Positions 12,841 through 25,657 of a stretch of DNA of 64,000 bases are shown here, piece by piece. Position numbers and translations under genes: made by a program. This DNA is from Epiperipatus broadwayi. Taxonomy: Eukaryota > Onychophora > Udeonychophora > Euonychophora > Peripatidae. The stretch is taken from assembly GCA_028023455.1 (NCBI GenBank), contig JAQFVV010006706.1, forward strand, positions 64,001 through 128,000, written 5' to 3'. Under the pieces are notes generated by a model. It had not been told where the DNA came from, searched no databases, and was given only the letters and a program-made list of their open reading frames with translations. Numbering within the stretch: the stretch's first letter is position 1; every line of letters begins with the position of its first letter.

Positions 12841-15031
12841 TTCATAACTATATATAAATATATTTAGGATGAGTTATTGTTTATAATGAATAGAGGCCAA
12901 AATCATTTTTTTGTCTTATATTTTTTTTACAAGTTTGTTGAAGCTTTCAATTCTAAATAATCTATAAAAAAAATTAGCACACAGAAAACAATTTTCATGA
13001 ACTGATTCAAGAGAGTTTTTTTTCCTAGCCAAGTGTCATTTTAAAAACTCGTATACTAATAGCTATGATGTCAGATCTCTAATACCAACTATGCTCATTT
13101 GCATGATTTTACTGATAGTTGAGTGATAGTTTTATCAAACTTTTCAACTGATTCTCTATCTTCAACTAACTTTTTTAACTTAGTTATCACTAAACAATTC
13201 CATCTGATCTAAAACTGACCTTATGCTCTTAAAATCAGTTGGAGTTTTAAGTTGTTTAAAAAGGTAAAGTAACAAGATGTGTGTTCTTTTATTTACAATA
13301 CATTATATTTAATTTCAAACATAAAAATTAAGTAATTTATCAGTAATATTAATTGTTAGGGCTTAAAAGCAGATCTGCTTACAAAAATATTTATAAATGT
13401 AGGTAAGTTGATGGAAACAAGTAATTAATTAGCACAATTTGTTTCAACAAATATAAAATGCATTTATTTATAGACTCAAAGAGAACCTATGTGTACTTAT
13501 ATATATATAAAATTAATACAACATTTCAAACTATATGTAAACTCTAAAATGATACATTTTCAAAATACTGTTAACATCAATATATCAGCTTCTTTGTTAA
13601 ATTGCTGAGCAAATGTTTGCTGAATAGTTTACACATAGTTTAAAAAAATATATTAATTTGTTATTTTATGTTCACCTATAGATTATCAATTCACAATGGA
13701 TTAAACATCAATAGAAATGATCTCTATCTTGTAAAATTTATTGTTTGGTGATATTTAAAAAAAAAAACTGTCTTTAACATTTGTGTTTGATTTGATGTTA
13801 AATCTAAATAATATCATTTGTCAAACTTTAACCATGATATAAGATCTTAAATAATATGTATAAATAGACATTGGACATTTTGGGTCATGGTAAGTTTGAT
13901 AAAGGTCCGGTGCATTAATGTACATTTATATAAGCATAAATTATTAAAATATAGAATGGAACTTATGGAACAGTTTTGTTATTATCTGTTATTTTCTTCA
14001 TGAATGTGGATGAAAAGTATAAGAAAAACATTTATGATAGAGAATAACATGCTCTCTGTACTTTTTCCCACTATATAAATAGGTTAGCTAAAGATATTCT
14101 AAATACTTAAAATGTTAAACTTTTTAATTTTTTTTTTTTTACAGAATTAAACAATTGAATATGCTGCTATTTCTTCACTAAATTAATACAAATTTAACTA
14201 CTTATTTGCATAAAAAACACTGTCTACTAAGCCAAAATGCTTATACATATATATATATATATTATTTCCATTTATTTATTGCTATGCATATTACAAATTA
14301 ACTTTCAATTTGGTTTCAGTTGAAAGTAATTTATACAGTATCACTGTGCTTTGAGCTTTTAAAATCACTTCACTTTTGCATTAGTTTCCATGGTAAATTT
14401 GTAGCTAGAGAGAATTTTTCTGCCAAAGGAAAAGTGAGATAGAATTTATTCACCAGAAGAGTTTCAAAATATTCAATTTGAAATAGGGCAGTTAATAAAA
14501 ATGTTATTTTAGATGTAGAAAAAATAATAAATAGAATGTCTAAACTAACATAATAAAATAATTTTTATTCCTTCTAGCAACTTTGTTGATAATTGATTTT
14601 TGAACTTTTTAATTAAATTATTTAGTATAAAAATATTTATTACTTTAATCAACCTTAATTGAATTAATATAAAATAATGTAGACTTTTTTTTAGCTGATA
14701 GTGATCAGTGTATTATAAATTTTTCAATAGCATTATGAGATTATATCAATTCATTTCTTATCTCAAATCCCCCATATCTCAGCCATCCACCAGCACAAAC
14801 AATTATATCACCCTCTCTAATTATACATGCATTTTCCAAAAAATCTTTGCTCTTTAGAGATTTCAAACACCTTAATTTTCATGTGTATATTGACAACTTG
14901 ATATCTTTTACCATTTCACTCTTATGCATGGTAGGGAATGGTTTTTATCTCTTCAATACTTTGTGGAAAGGTAAACAGATAATGTGCTATAGTTACTTAT
15001 TTCCAAGTTTTTTGGTTTTTGTCAGTGCATT
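12841..15031. other. AT-rich non-coding DNA
   Basis: No gene, RNA or repeat family recognised. The plus-strand frame at 14847-15065 runs into a hairpin (15032-15085) and is not supported as a gene. Confidence 0.6.
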
Positions 15032-15085
15032 CCTCATCTCACCTCACCATATCATAGTCATCTGATATGGTGAGTTGAGATGAGG
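15032..15085. repeat. short perfect-looking hairpin
   Basis: The arms, about 22 bases each (15032-15053 and 15063-15085), are reverse complements with one or two mismatches around a loop of about 9 bases. The arms are richer in C/G than the surroundings (CTCATCTCACCTCACCATAT type). This could be the remains of a fold-back repeat. No ribozyme or tRNA feature is visible. Confidence 0.6.
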
Positions 15086-18000
15086 ATATGCTAATAAACA
15101 ACAAAAAAACTTAATTGCAAAATTAAGTATATATCACAGAGGCTTTTCTACATCTAACAAGAGTTTTTCATGTGAAAATTTGAATGATTTAGATACACAC
15201 TTAAATAGTGTTTATTTTAAATTATTTATTTTGTCATCAGTTATTCTAATAATCAACTTAAAGATGCTTCTCTGATGTCATTACAGAAGACTCTCCCCTA
15301 TCTAAAATCTATGATATTTGCTTTCAAGATTTAGTATGCATACCAAATTTCATGGATACTAGCCAACCATATATAGTGTATGTTTTAACATACATATATA
15401 ATACATATATTTTCAACATGTATATATTTAATGAATGCGTACTTGTAATATAATTTTGTTAATAAATAAATTAGTACTATGTACATTTAAAAGCAAAATC
15501 AAGAGAAAAAATAAGTTTTGCAATCACCTATAAATGTATAAGCCTATTTTTTTTTTTTAGTGGTTATGTTTAATTTATGAACATTAGGGTAATTAAATCA
15601 ATTGTTAAATGGGACGGTAAGAAATTACTAAAAAACTGTTTGTAAAGTAATGTAATTTTTTAAAAAAAAAAATTACATTGAATTATAAAGTGGAAAGAAA
15701 AAAGAAATCTCAGAATAATCTGACTTAAACAAAAATGCAAAAAGATGATTTAACAATCAGTAAAAATAAATAATTGTTTTGACTCATTGACTTAATTTCT
15801 ACTATATAAGAAAATTGTGAGTGTGTGAAATAAACATATACAGTTATTTTAAAGATTTAAATTAATAATAAAAAATATATACAGGATATGACAATTATTT
15901 ATAGTAAAATCTACTACAAGAAAGGCCTTTACTGTGAACTGATTGTATAAAAACACTTTTGCTTTCTAAATAAAGATTTGTACAATGAAGGCAAATTTTG
16001 CAATGAAGTTATCTTTGTCATATTTTGTAAGACTTAAGTTATTAATTTAAATTGCTTGCCAATTTATTTGTATCTTTGACATTGAAAATATGCTGTTGTT
16101 TTTAAAAATTATCCTAATGGATATATATAATAATTTTAATTTAAGTCTAAAAATTAGAATTAGAAAATTGTCATGGTAAAAAATATTTCTAAATAAAAAA
16201 CTGTAACAAATAAACACCATTAATTGACATAAAACATATAAATAAAAGACATTTGAAGATCTTTTTGTAAAGTAGAATTAGAAAGCAATTAATGCCATCA
16301 AAATAATTTTGCAATGAAAAAGTGAAAGTAAAGTAATTTTTATTAGCATAAATTTGGGTTTACCTTTTACTATGAGGCAGAAAACAGAGTTGTAATGTAG
16401 TGTGAAGAAAAAGATTATTTCTAAATGAGAAAATAAAAACCCTGACTATAATATGATTAAATTTAAGATTGCAAATTTTTGTTAAGATGAGTTTGAATAT
16501 GTTTTTATTTTATGCTTTTAAAAGTTTAATTTTACTTTTCTCTAAAATCAAACTGAACAGTGTCTATAACAATTAATTTTGTGTATTTTTAAATAAATAT
16601 TTTTCATTTTGGATTATATTTTTTCTGCTTAAATAATTGCTTTAATTGATAACTTTGTTCTAGTCTATGTGATAGAAATAGATTACTCTTAAATATATAT
16701 ATTTCAATGTAAATTATAATGAACAGATGATATAATTTATGACTTTATGGATGAATTACAATCATTATAGCATAACTACATATATATATATTATAGCAAT
16801 ATCCTATTCGTAAGTTATATATTAACAGAAATAGATGTAATCATCAAAAAACAGTCAAGACAATCCCAATATCAATAACAATCAATAATTTCCAAACTGT
16901 TGTCAAGGCAATCTCCTTTTAACAATATATATATATGTAAACATTTATGTTTCATTATTTATTTTATTTTGCACAAAGTTATTTACTTGTTAATTTAATT
17001 TATTCATCATATATAAACTAATTAATTTATATTTTACCCAAAAATGTTTATTTTAAAATATATTCAATTTAAATAAATGTTAGAGAAAAGAATCTTGACA
17101 ATAATTTTAAACTTAATAAATTAATTTACAATAATTGTATGCATGAATGTAATTAAAATTAGTAAATAAAATATATGATTAAGGATCCAACTGTGCTAAA
17201 TTTCATATAAAGTTATATTTTTATTAATTTCCAAAATGTTCTAAAGCATGTACATTGAATGTGCATATACTTATTTTAAATTTTATATAAAAGAATAATT
17301 AAATAGTACCATCTTGTTGGTTCTAAATTGTATATAACAATAAGTATATAAAAACATAAAAGGAATATGTTAATAATATAATAGAGAATTTAAAAAATTC
17401 AGTAATACCATTTGAACTAGCTGCCGTAAGCATCAGATGTTTACTTAAGAATCTTTATTGATATTCAAACACCAAAATGCATTGCTGAAAGACTAACTAG
17501 AAAAGGGTCAAATGTCTGATCCTCTTTGATGTCTTCCTGCATAAATCAAAAATTTTATATGCATTAAAAAATTAGTCATCAACATTCTGTAAAAATCTTG
17601 TATATAAATTGCATTTATAAACAAACTTTCATTTTTCAAAATTCTTTTTTAAAAAAACTTTCAGGAGGAAAGAAAACTGTTAATTTGGAAATAAACTATT
17701 CTATTATTGTTCTTAATTCTGTGGAAATTATTTCCTTCTCTATGAGCTGTCCAAGTTAAAATGTTCCAGACTGCATTATTCTATTTAAAAGCCAGGATAA
17801 TTACTCCAAAGAAATAACTCTCTAAAGCAAATTCAACCTTCATTTGCAACAAGTTTCACCGATCACAAAGATTTTAAAACAAAGAAATTTCTCACATGAA
17901 TTTTCAGAAAAAACTATAAAAAAAATAAAATAGTCTTATATTTTTTGTGTATAAATATTATGCATGCATTTTTTTTATTTATAGAACTTTTGGAGATATC

Positions 18001-19446
18001 AATAACTTGTTCAAATAATATAAAATTTGTTTATTTAATTTTATACTTATATGCACATACATTCCCAAAGTATTATTAAGTGAATAAGTAAATATTTAGC
18101 ATATATATTATTAATATCCTAGATTGTGGGGAAACTTACATGATTTAATTTGGTAACTTTTGTTATTTTCATTAATTTCATGAAACCTTTCATTTATCTT
18201 CAGAATTTTAAGAAAAGCTTTATGTATAATCTTTATTTAAGAATGCTTGCAGCAGTTGATAAACTTTGTAAAACAGTCAAATCTGTTAAAGTTTACTAGT
18301 TTAATTTTATTTACTATTCTGTTAGTGATGTTGAATAAAATATGAATAATTTTTTTATTAATAAATTTGTATCTGTATGATTTATAAAGAATTTACACTC
18401 ATCTTACATAAGATCTTTAGTTATATGTCTAATTTAAGTTATCTTTATTATTTATTCCTGGAGAGTATTAATTATTGATTGTTTTAATTCTTTAAGTATA
18501 TTTTAAAGTCAATAAAATCACTCTTTGATTTTAGATACATGCTATTACAGAGTCTTATTTTTACTTTAATACTTATGTTTATAAAATAAAATAGAACTAA
18601 ACAAGAAACGAAGTATCATCATTTATGAAACTTTTAAAAGTATTTTTTTTAAATTTATTTGATCATTTTTATATTTAGTAAGTAAATCTTCCATACTCTT
18701 ATTAATTTGTAAATTAATACCTAAACTTATGGAATATTTATAACCGTACTTTTGTACAGTTACAAATTGCCACTCACATCTGTGGTGTTATTAAATAAGG
18801 GCTTTTACCATTTTGTATATATATATATGTACAAAAATGTAGGTAGAAAAATTAATATTTAAAATTTTAGCAAAATTTTGGGTATTTTTTAAAAAAGATT
18901 TATAATAAAGAGGTAAAGGGTTTACTGTTGTTCCTTGTAATGTTTTGTAATTATTACATCTAATAGTTGCAGTGTAAAATTAAAAATATATATTAATTTT
19001 TATTTAATTTTTTTTTTAATCATGAATAAATAAAGTTGCAGATATGAAAATTTTGGATGTAAAAAGATTATTGTTGATATTATTTATTTATTTAAATATT
19101 ATGCATACAAATATTGAACAAAATTGAAACAGCTCTTTATAATCTTAAAAATGATGAAGTCCTAAAGTATAATAGCAATAAGTTTGCATCAAAATTATTT
19201 GAATTATTTATTTATGTACAGATTTATGAACTTGTACCACCTGATTTATGGAGCTTCTATTGCTGCAATTTTTAAAATATAGGAAATAGAAACAACAAAG
19301 ATTACTGTAATTATCATGAAGTACCTATTACTGATATTGACTAAAACAAAGTACCTTCAAGAATTTTTTTGAATAGCTTAATCAACTATTCCCAAATATT
19401 AAATACACCAATCACAAAACAAAGTAGATAAAAATAAAATAAAATA
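15086..19446. other. AT-rich non-coding DNA
   Basis: Over 4 kb with no coding signal and no recognisable repeat family. It contains several short (AT)n runs, for example near 16780, 16928 and 18820. Confidence 0.6.
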
Positions 19447-19561
19447 ATTGAATAGTTTATTGTTTAGGAGCTTGTAAAAGACCAGAGATAATAAACTGAA
19501 GCTGATGACCATGGACCTTGAATTCCAGTCTGCCACTCTACCACTGCATTAAACTATTCAA
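19447..19561 (-). mobile_element. tRNA-like repeat with short inverted ends
   Basis: On the minus strand GCAGTGGTAGAGTGGCAGAC resembles a tRNA D-arm/A box. A degenerate B box (GAATTCAAGGTCC) follows. The unit is bracketed by TTGAATAGTTTA on the left and its reverse complement on the right. It is probably a decayed tRNA-derived SINE. The inverted ends are unusual for a SINE and could be coincidental in AT-rich DNA. Confidence 0.4.
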
Positions 19562-19639
19562 GACATCAGATTAGATAATTACAAGCTTTTTAATATAATA
19601 AATTATAATAAAATAATATACTATGAATGATTAGCAGCT

Positions 19640-19733
19640 TGGAAAATCACACGACATCCATACAGAAGTAAAAGATTGAACTGTAATTCAGAAGCCTTTA
19701 GCTCTTTAATCTATCACCCCACTAGCTCCTGAG
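19640..19733 (-). mobile_element. tRNA-derived SINE-like fragment
   Basis: On the minus strand GGAGCTAGTGGGGTGATAGA and AAAGAGCTAAAGGCTTCTGA mimic the 5' half of a tRNA. CAGTTCAATCTTTT sits where the B box is expected. No cloverleaf closes properly. It lies about 80 bases from the previous tRNA-like repeat on the same strand, so the two may derive from one dimeric insertion. Confidence 0.45.
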
Positions 19734-19896
19734 TCTGCTCCTCTATATTGCAACCACACAGAACAATTACATAACTATGTTATATGTGTAATTAATTCAA
19801 TCAGTCAGTTTTATGTAAAATGGGATTGATATTACGTTTCTAACTGGTTAGAATATATATTTCATACTCATTTATTAATTATATAAATAGAAACAC

Positions 19897-20017
19897 ATTA
19901 ATGATTATATGAGATGGCACTGAGAGTGGTCGGTCGTGTGAAAGTCTGAGTTCGAACCCCACATATATTACATATATATATGCAGGTTTAAGCCTGTACA
20001 ATGTATTAATGATTATA
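19897..20017 (+). mobile_element. short tRNA-derived SINE with 13-bp target-site duplication
   Basis: ATTAATGATTATA occurs at 19897-19909 and again at 20005-20017, a target-site duplication of the size made by LINE machinery. The 95 bases between contain an A-box-like GAGTGGTCGGTC and a well-preserved B box, GAGTTCGAACCCC. A tail with TATATAT and a GGTTTAAGCC segment follows. The exact duplication and CpG-bearing boxes suggest a relatively recent insertion compared with the other relics here. Confidence 0.7.
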
Positions 20018-21610
20018 AAAATTACTTTCAGATAAAGGAAATAACACTTTCTACATATATGAATGTGTTTATGTGTGTGTAAACATATATTTTAATTTTA
20101 ACTTTGTCTGTTGTTATATTGGCATTACATTGTCATTTTGACTATATTCTCAGCCACTAATTGGGTATTAGAAATAGATTATTTAGGGGTGTTATAGAGA
20201 AGCCAAAAAATTAAAGTATATATACTCATGATGTAATTATTTTTATATTGGCATAATATGTCTATCACTTAAAGTGCAAAAAAAAAAAAAGATTTTTTTT
20301 TCAGTAGCTAAATAATTTCCTAAGTAAATTAATATATATATTTAAGATAGATGGCTCTTAGATAACTTAGCTACAAGTTAGGTAAAATTTGCATAATATC
20401 AAATGAGTTACCTTTCGTTTAGAACAAATCAAAAAATCATGTATAAAGAAAACAGCCAACATGAACGCGTTATAATATCCATGTCGCATATACGACAGAT
20501 ATGATCAATATGGTAATTTCTGTTGCTTATTACTTGTTTTTAAAATATATATTTAAATCATAAATAAATTTAAAAAATGGAGAAATAGATAAACTCATAA
20601 AATGCATGAGGTTTCTATCATATTACTACACGCACACACATAAAAACAAAATTCAAGACTATTTAAAATTGTAACTTATTATATATATTAATAAAATTAT
20701 TTCTATCAAAAACTCATTTTTTTGTCGAGATAAAGATTGAATTATTAATTATATTTTTTCTTCTATTTGTAAATAATTCATTATAGAAATACCTACACAT
20801 ATACAAGTATATTTAGATTTATAAACCTCTAGATAAACAAGAATGCGGGAGTATGGTATGCGCACGCAACTTTAAATTATTTTTTTATGAAGTGCATACA
20901 AAATTTTCTCACAGAATTTGTTAAATGATAATTATTTGTACATATTATATTGAAAGGAAATAATAGCATGAAGTATTTATATTTTCTGAAGGGTGTGTGC
21001 GGATCAAGTCTTTTAATATTCATTACAAAGGAATGTATTTTTTATATAAATCAAGTACACTAATAAAGGGAAAAAATGAAACACAAAATTTTTTTCTCAT
21101 ACTGACCCAAATCATTTAAAATTCTTTCATTTGTTTGTGAATATGATTTTTTTACTTATCAATATTGTAGTCATTTATAGAGAATCGCTTTTATAAAAAA
21201 ATATATATAATTTTCTAATAAATATAAATAAAGGTTATTTTTAAAATTATCCATTGAATAATAAAAGACTTTTAGTAGGGAACGTAATATTTTTTTTCAT
21301 GTTGACTGAATGCAATTTAAAGAAAAATATGATATTTGCATCAATGGCTGCCTGATATCTCATTTCTACTCTCAATAGTAAATGTCGCATCATATTACAA
21401 TTGGGAATTTTTTTATTTACGGTCAGAGCATCGACACAAACACACTGACCATAATTATGAGACTTTATTTGCCAACTAAGAATAGTCAGATACCGATTTA
21501 CTGACCAATTTTAAATTGCTAATTAAGTTAGTTAGAAGAGAGTTTTATAAATACTATATAATTTTATAAGAAATTTTCTATTTGTTTTTTACAGGGTATA
21601 TATATATATT
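20018..21610. other. AT-rich non-coding DNA
   Basis: No feature recognised beyond short AT and A runs. Confidence 0.6.
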
Positions 21611-21615
21611 TTATA

Positions 21616-21700
21616 TGTCAAGTGCGTTGCCTGGGAAGCGAACCTGGGCCAGTTGCTTGGAAGGCAGCTATGCTAACCGCTAGACCACCATCGCTTGACA
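21616..21700 (-). mobile_element. tRNA-Gly(UCC)-derived repeat
   Basis: The 72-base core (21694 down to 21623) matches a glycine tRNA in layout: D-arm GGTGGTCTAGCGGTTAGC, then anticodon-loop CTTCCAAG (anticodon UCC), then T-loop TTCGCTT. The T-stem is broken (CCAGG against CCCAG) and the acceptor stem has mismatches, so it is not a working tRNA gene. It is flanked by TGTCAAG and its complement CTTGACA. A second copy at 39931 shares the same T-stem changes and the CTTGACATATAA-type 3' extension. The two are therefore members of one repeat family, not independent tRNA pseudogenes. Confidence 0.7.
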
Positions 21701-21705
21701 GAATA

Positions 21706-22489
21706 TATTTTAAAGTCCATATATATATAAACAATCAAGTGTTTGTATGAAATGTCATCATTTTCAATTATTTTCAATCCATTGCAAAATAAAGGTTTTT
21801 CTGAGTTTTTTTTTCAATAATGTTAATGCTCTAATCTATATATTTTACTTTTGATTTTTCAGTTAATCCATAAATACATTTCTTCATCTCAATATTTGCT
21901 GTATAGTACGCAATGCATGTATTATTTTTCTTATAAATGGAATAGTTAGTAGTATGATTTGAACCGGGATGAGTGAATCTTAAAAATTATTTCAGATCTC
22001 AAACAAGTTTACGATTTTTCTTTTAGATAGAAAACTATCATCCAATTCAGCTAACCATCTATAATGTTCAATAAATACACATCTAGCTCCTGTTAGCTAA
22101 AAAATAAAGTCCATTATTAATCTGAATTATAAGGCGAAAGTCGATGCACTGACTATAAAAATAAAAAATACAATTATATTATGACGTAATCTTTACTATT
22201 GATAAGGGAAGAACATCATACACCTATAAGTACTAAGCTTATGGTTATATTATCTTTATATTTCTAGTCGCAGATCCATAATTAAACACTGGGATTAAAC
22301 ATTTATTTAAAAATAAAACTTTTCTTTTCCAGTATATATTTTTAATAAATGCTATAACTATACAGTTTAAAAATATAATTTAAATGTAGCTTTTAAAAAG
22401 CACTCAACCCAAATTTTATTTTATGACTAATTTAATCCATTAATTTTTCATTTGTATTAATAATCTGACTACAATGAATTAATCTTTTC
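21706..22489. other. AT-rich non-coding DNA
   Basis: No gene or repeat family recognised. Confidence 0.6.
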
Positions 22490-23160
22490 TAAATTATTAT
22501 CACTAGTCTTTAATTTCTGTTGTAGCCTTTTTAGTAATTATCAATATCCTCTTATTTTTTGCTGTTATCTAAGCTCTTGTAATATTTTCTGCAGCTTAAC
22601 AACTCGTCATCTGCAAAATTTAAATCATTTCGCTTTATTTTTACTTTATTCATATTTTAGTAACAAAATATTTTCAAAATAACTGCTGTAAAAACTTTTG
22701 AAGAGATGGAACATCTTGTTTTGTATATTCTTGAAAGATTCTAATTTTTTTTAGTCACCACGTAGCTTTATCTTTACTGATGAATTATATATTTTTTAGA
22801 ATTTAACAATATTCTTTGTCTAATATTGTTTTAACTCTTTCATCTCATCAGAAATGTTTATAGAGTTAAATAATTTTTTATAATTTATAAATCCAATAAA
22901 AATATAATATATATTGTGTGATATACTTTATATTTTTATCAAACATTAATTCATAATTATATCTTTCAGTGAATATATAAAACAAAATAAAACAATCTTG
23001 GGTAGCCCACTTCAGAGATAAGGCTTCTTTAATAGCTTCTAATAAACGAACAGTGTTTTATTTATTGACTAAATCTAATAAATATCTAGATTGGCTTTGA
23101 ATTGTTTACCTGAATAAAAATCTTTTGCTTGTTAAAAAATTTCAGGTCCATTTGATTTGA
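22490..23160 (-). pseudogene. decayed non-LTR reverse transcriptase fragment (palm region)
   Basis: Minus-strand translation across frames gives GFINYKKLFNSIN (near 22870), resembling the FvDyeKAFDSvn box of LINE reverse transcriptases. About 260 bases downstream comes LNFADDE (22603-22623), a match to the catalytic F/YADD box. The spacing and order fit motifs A to C of the RT palm. Many stops and at least two frame changes intervene. It has no open frame long enough for a product. Its relation to the other RT relics in the window is not resolved. Confidence 0.5.
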
Positions 23161-23966
23161 CTTTGCATATAAGTCATAGATTGGGTAAAGAGATGCATTA
23201 TGGAGTCCTTTACATAAATAAACAAATAATCTTTAATCATTTTTATCATATTAGAAATTATTGCTTTAATTTTAAATAACAGCTTTAAATTTAATAAAGA
23301 TCTTTATAATAATTTTTTCATAAACATTGGGAAATATCAAAGTGTGTATTAGGTATTAGTCAATTAGCACCCACATGATGCTTTATGTCATTGATTTCAT
23401 GCAAAATCACAGATATATGTCATTTATATGGCCTATAGATCAGGTTTGTTTATATTAGCCACTAAGCAGACCTATATGGCATTGTACACAAATATTACAG
23501 CCTGCATTTGTGCTTCACAGTACTATGCAAATAGTGTACACTTCACAGATCACTATGGTATGATGTGAGGGTGTGTAGAATTCAAGTGGCCATAACAATT
23601 TTCATGTGCACTCAAAGTAATGATTTTTCACATGACCTGATGTAGTTTTAGACAGTGATAATCATAAGCCCATCACTGCACTTCTGTACACATCTTCTTA
23701 AGGTGAAATGAATTGCAAAAGTGTATGTCCCAGCAGCATTTTAAAGAATTCACATGAAAAACATTTTGCACAAGAACAGATACAAGGCTACTAAAATGGC
23801 TGTGGTTTGTCATTGCTTTTAAAAACATAAGCTTGGTTTGATCAGACAATAATTTTAAAATAGAATTCTTACATTCTATTAATTAATGTTGTTTCATAAT
23901 TTTTTTAAAAATAGTTTTCAAAATGTCGTCATGGAATGTTTCTAATATTTATAATTTTTTTTGTTT
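23161..23966. other. non-coding, unrecognised
   Basis: The stretch 23340-23830 is less AT-rich than average (CACATG, CACTGC words) and could be an old repeat. I see no domain or structure to name it. Confidence 0.5.
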
Positions 23967-24184
23967 GATCAGAGTAGCACATGTTTTGGATAATCCTTCA
24001 GATCATCAAAACCATCAGTCTCCCTTCCTGCAAATTTCAGTGTTACATGCTGCCATATATAATGTAATTAAAAAATATTGGATCAGAGTAGTGCATCTTT
24101 TCGACAATCCTTTGGATTATCAAAAATAGTGGTCCCCCTCCATGCACATTCCAGCACTATGTGCTGACATGTCGAATGTAATTT
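23967..24184. repeat. tandem dimer, unit about 114 bp
   Basis: The first unit (23967-24070) and second unit (24081-24184) share GATCAGAGTAG, a TTTTNGANAATCCTT block, GATTATCAAAA, a CCCTCC-type patch, CAGTGTTA/CAGCACTA and a final AATGTAATT. Both units sit in phase at a spacing of 114. The second is followed by A and T tracts. The family is unknown. A short open frame (23923-24129) spans the repeat and is incidental. Confidence 0.65.
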
Positions 24185-24886
24185 AAAAATGTAATTTAAA
24201 AACAAAAAAAAAAAGAAAATGCATTTTTTTTAAGAAAATGGTTTTTTTTTAAAAAAATGTAAATCCCTATTAAAAAAAACAAACAGGTGAAAGTGTTATA
24301 TTTATTTGTTTTTGAATAAATAACAACAAAATTGTAAATCAGTTTGGTAATGTTATATTTGTTGGTTTTTGACTAGCATCAGAGCCATCAAGTGGCATGA
24401 GATGGCTAATCGACTAGTACCATGTATTATTTATAGTTTTTATAAATGTACTTATATTCAAATATTTTTAGTTTTATTAGTGCTTCTTTCATTCCAACTC
24501 CAATATAACAACTATTCACAAAAGAAGAAACTCAGACCTATGTATGAATTTTGCAATATCAAATAACTGAAGCTCCATATTTGCCCTGACAGCTTAATAC
24601 TTTTTATCACTTTATTCTTATGTAAGATGGGGACTGATTTCTATTTACTTTTAACATTTGTAAAAAGATTGGTAATCATTACCCTATAGATACATATTTT
24701 TTAATTTTAAGTTTTTTTAATATTTCCCATTTCAACTGAAAGAGTGTATCAGGTATAATTTATATTTATATATAATCATCTTTAAAATAACTCATTGCAT
24801 AGCAAATACCTCTCTAATATTTCTTTAAAAAAGAATAACAAGTTATTTATTTAAAATTGTGTTTAATATTTAACATTTATGAAAAA
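24185..24886. other. AT-rich non-coding DNA
   Basis: No feature beyond A/T tracts near 24200-24290. The frame at 24369-24566 has no recognised domain. Confidence 0.55.
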
Positions 24887-25004
24887 ATCACTCCTACATA
24901 TGTGCTGTATAGATTTATACTCACTTGAGGAATACTTTCACATACTAAGTGAGAGCATTTCTCAAGTGATACAAATGTACATAGCACATATATGGTGTGA
25001 TTCT
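24887..25004. repeat. long hairpin (about 55-base arms)
   Basis: The segment 24887-24942 pairs with 24949-25004 over almost the whole length, with a loop of only a few bases. Shared landmarks in opposite orientation are ACATATGTGCT/AGCACATATAT and CACTTGAGGAATAC/ATTTCTCAAGTG. It carries TTTCTCAAGT (24958-24967), a word also present in two other hairpins of this window (45163, 49841). Confidence 0.75.
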
Positions 25005-25204
25005 CTAGTAGTCTGTTAAAGAATAATAATAATAAGACAGTACTCATCTAGCAAGCTTGAAGATTTTAATATTTTCCTATCATTAGTTTATCCTCTAACT
25101 TAAAATAGATGGACAAACATTTTCTAAACAATTTTGAATAATTATCTTAAATGTTCTATAGGCTAATCACCTAAAATAAAATCTTAAACTTGTATGGAAT
25201 CAGA

Positions 25205-25292
25205 ATTTTGGGGGGGATTTCAAATCTTACCTAGCAGGATTCAAATCCCAGACTGCAGAATGACAGGTAAATATGCTACTATTATGCTATGA
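25205..25292 (-). mobile_element. tRNA-Asp-like SINE fragment
   Basis: On the minus strand GCATAATAGTAGCATATTTA is followed by CCTGTCATT (an anticodon-loop match to GUC, aspartate) and then by GGGATTTGAATCC in the B-box position. The stems are imperfect. An (AT)n run lies just upstream on that strand (25301-25324). I infer a tRNA-derived repeat, not a functional gene. Confidence 0.5.
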
Positions 25293-25299
25293 CTTTGTT

Positions 25300-25326
25300 T
25301 ATATATATATATATATATATATATAA
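25300..25326. repeat. (AT)n microsatellite
   Basis: Uninterrupted AT dinucleotides for about 26 bases, followed by a second short AT run near 25340-25352. Confidence 0.95.
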
Positions 25327-25560
25327 ACACACTCACAATATATATATATATAATCATCAAAAATGGTATGAAGTTTAATCCATTATGTTGTTTTTTATAT
25401 ACTTAAATAAATCATAGGATATAATATAAAATAAAATACCTTTATATCCCAACAATAATTATATATATATATGTAATATACAAATCAATATATATATGTA
25501 ATATACAAATCAATATATATATATCAAAATACAGTACAATTTATATAAATTATATTCTTT

Positions 25561-25600
25561 TAGAAGTACTTTCGACTATACACTTTGTAGTCTTTATCAA
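25561..25600 (-). other. degenerate hammerhead-ribozyme-like motif at a PLE 3' end
   Basis: Read on the minus strand: TTGATAAA, then a perfect five-pair helix GACTA/TAGTC around a nine-base loop, then GAAA, then GTACTTCTA. This is the layout of a hammerhead core (CUGANGA, helix II, GAAA, short helix III). Two of the conserved bases are changed (C3 to T, G8 to A), and one extra A sits before helix II. PLEs are known to carry hammerhead motifs in their terminal repeats, and this one lies 58 bases beyond the GIY-YIG stop. It is probably inactive. Confidence 0.5.
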
Positions 25601-25657
25601 CTATATAACGTTGAATAATCAAAATGAGACAACCCTTAACAATACCCATAGTTCAAT

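Noticed and set aside
12309-12845. 178-codon open frame on the minus strand
   Set aside because: It consists almost wholly of unspecified bases from the assembly gap.
21623-21694. functional tRNA-Gly gene
   Set aside because: The length and anticodon loop fit, but the T-stem has two mismatches and the acceptor stem two. A second copy with the same T-stem defects has a target-site duplication.
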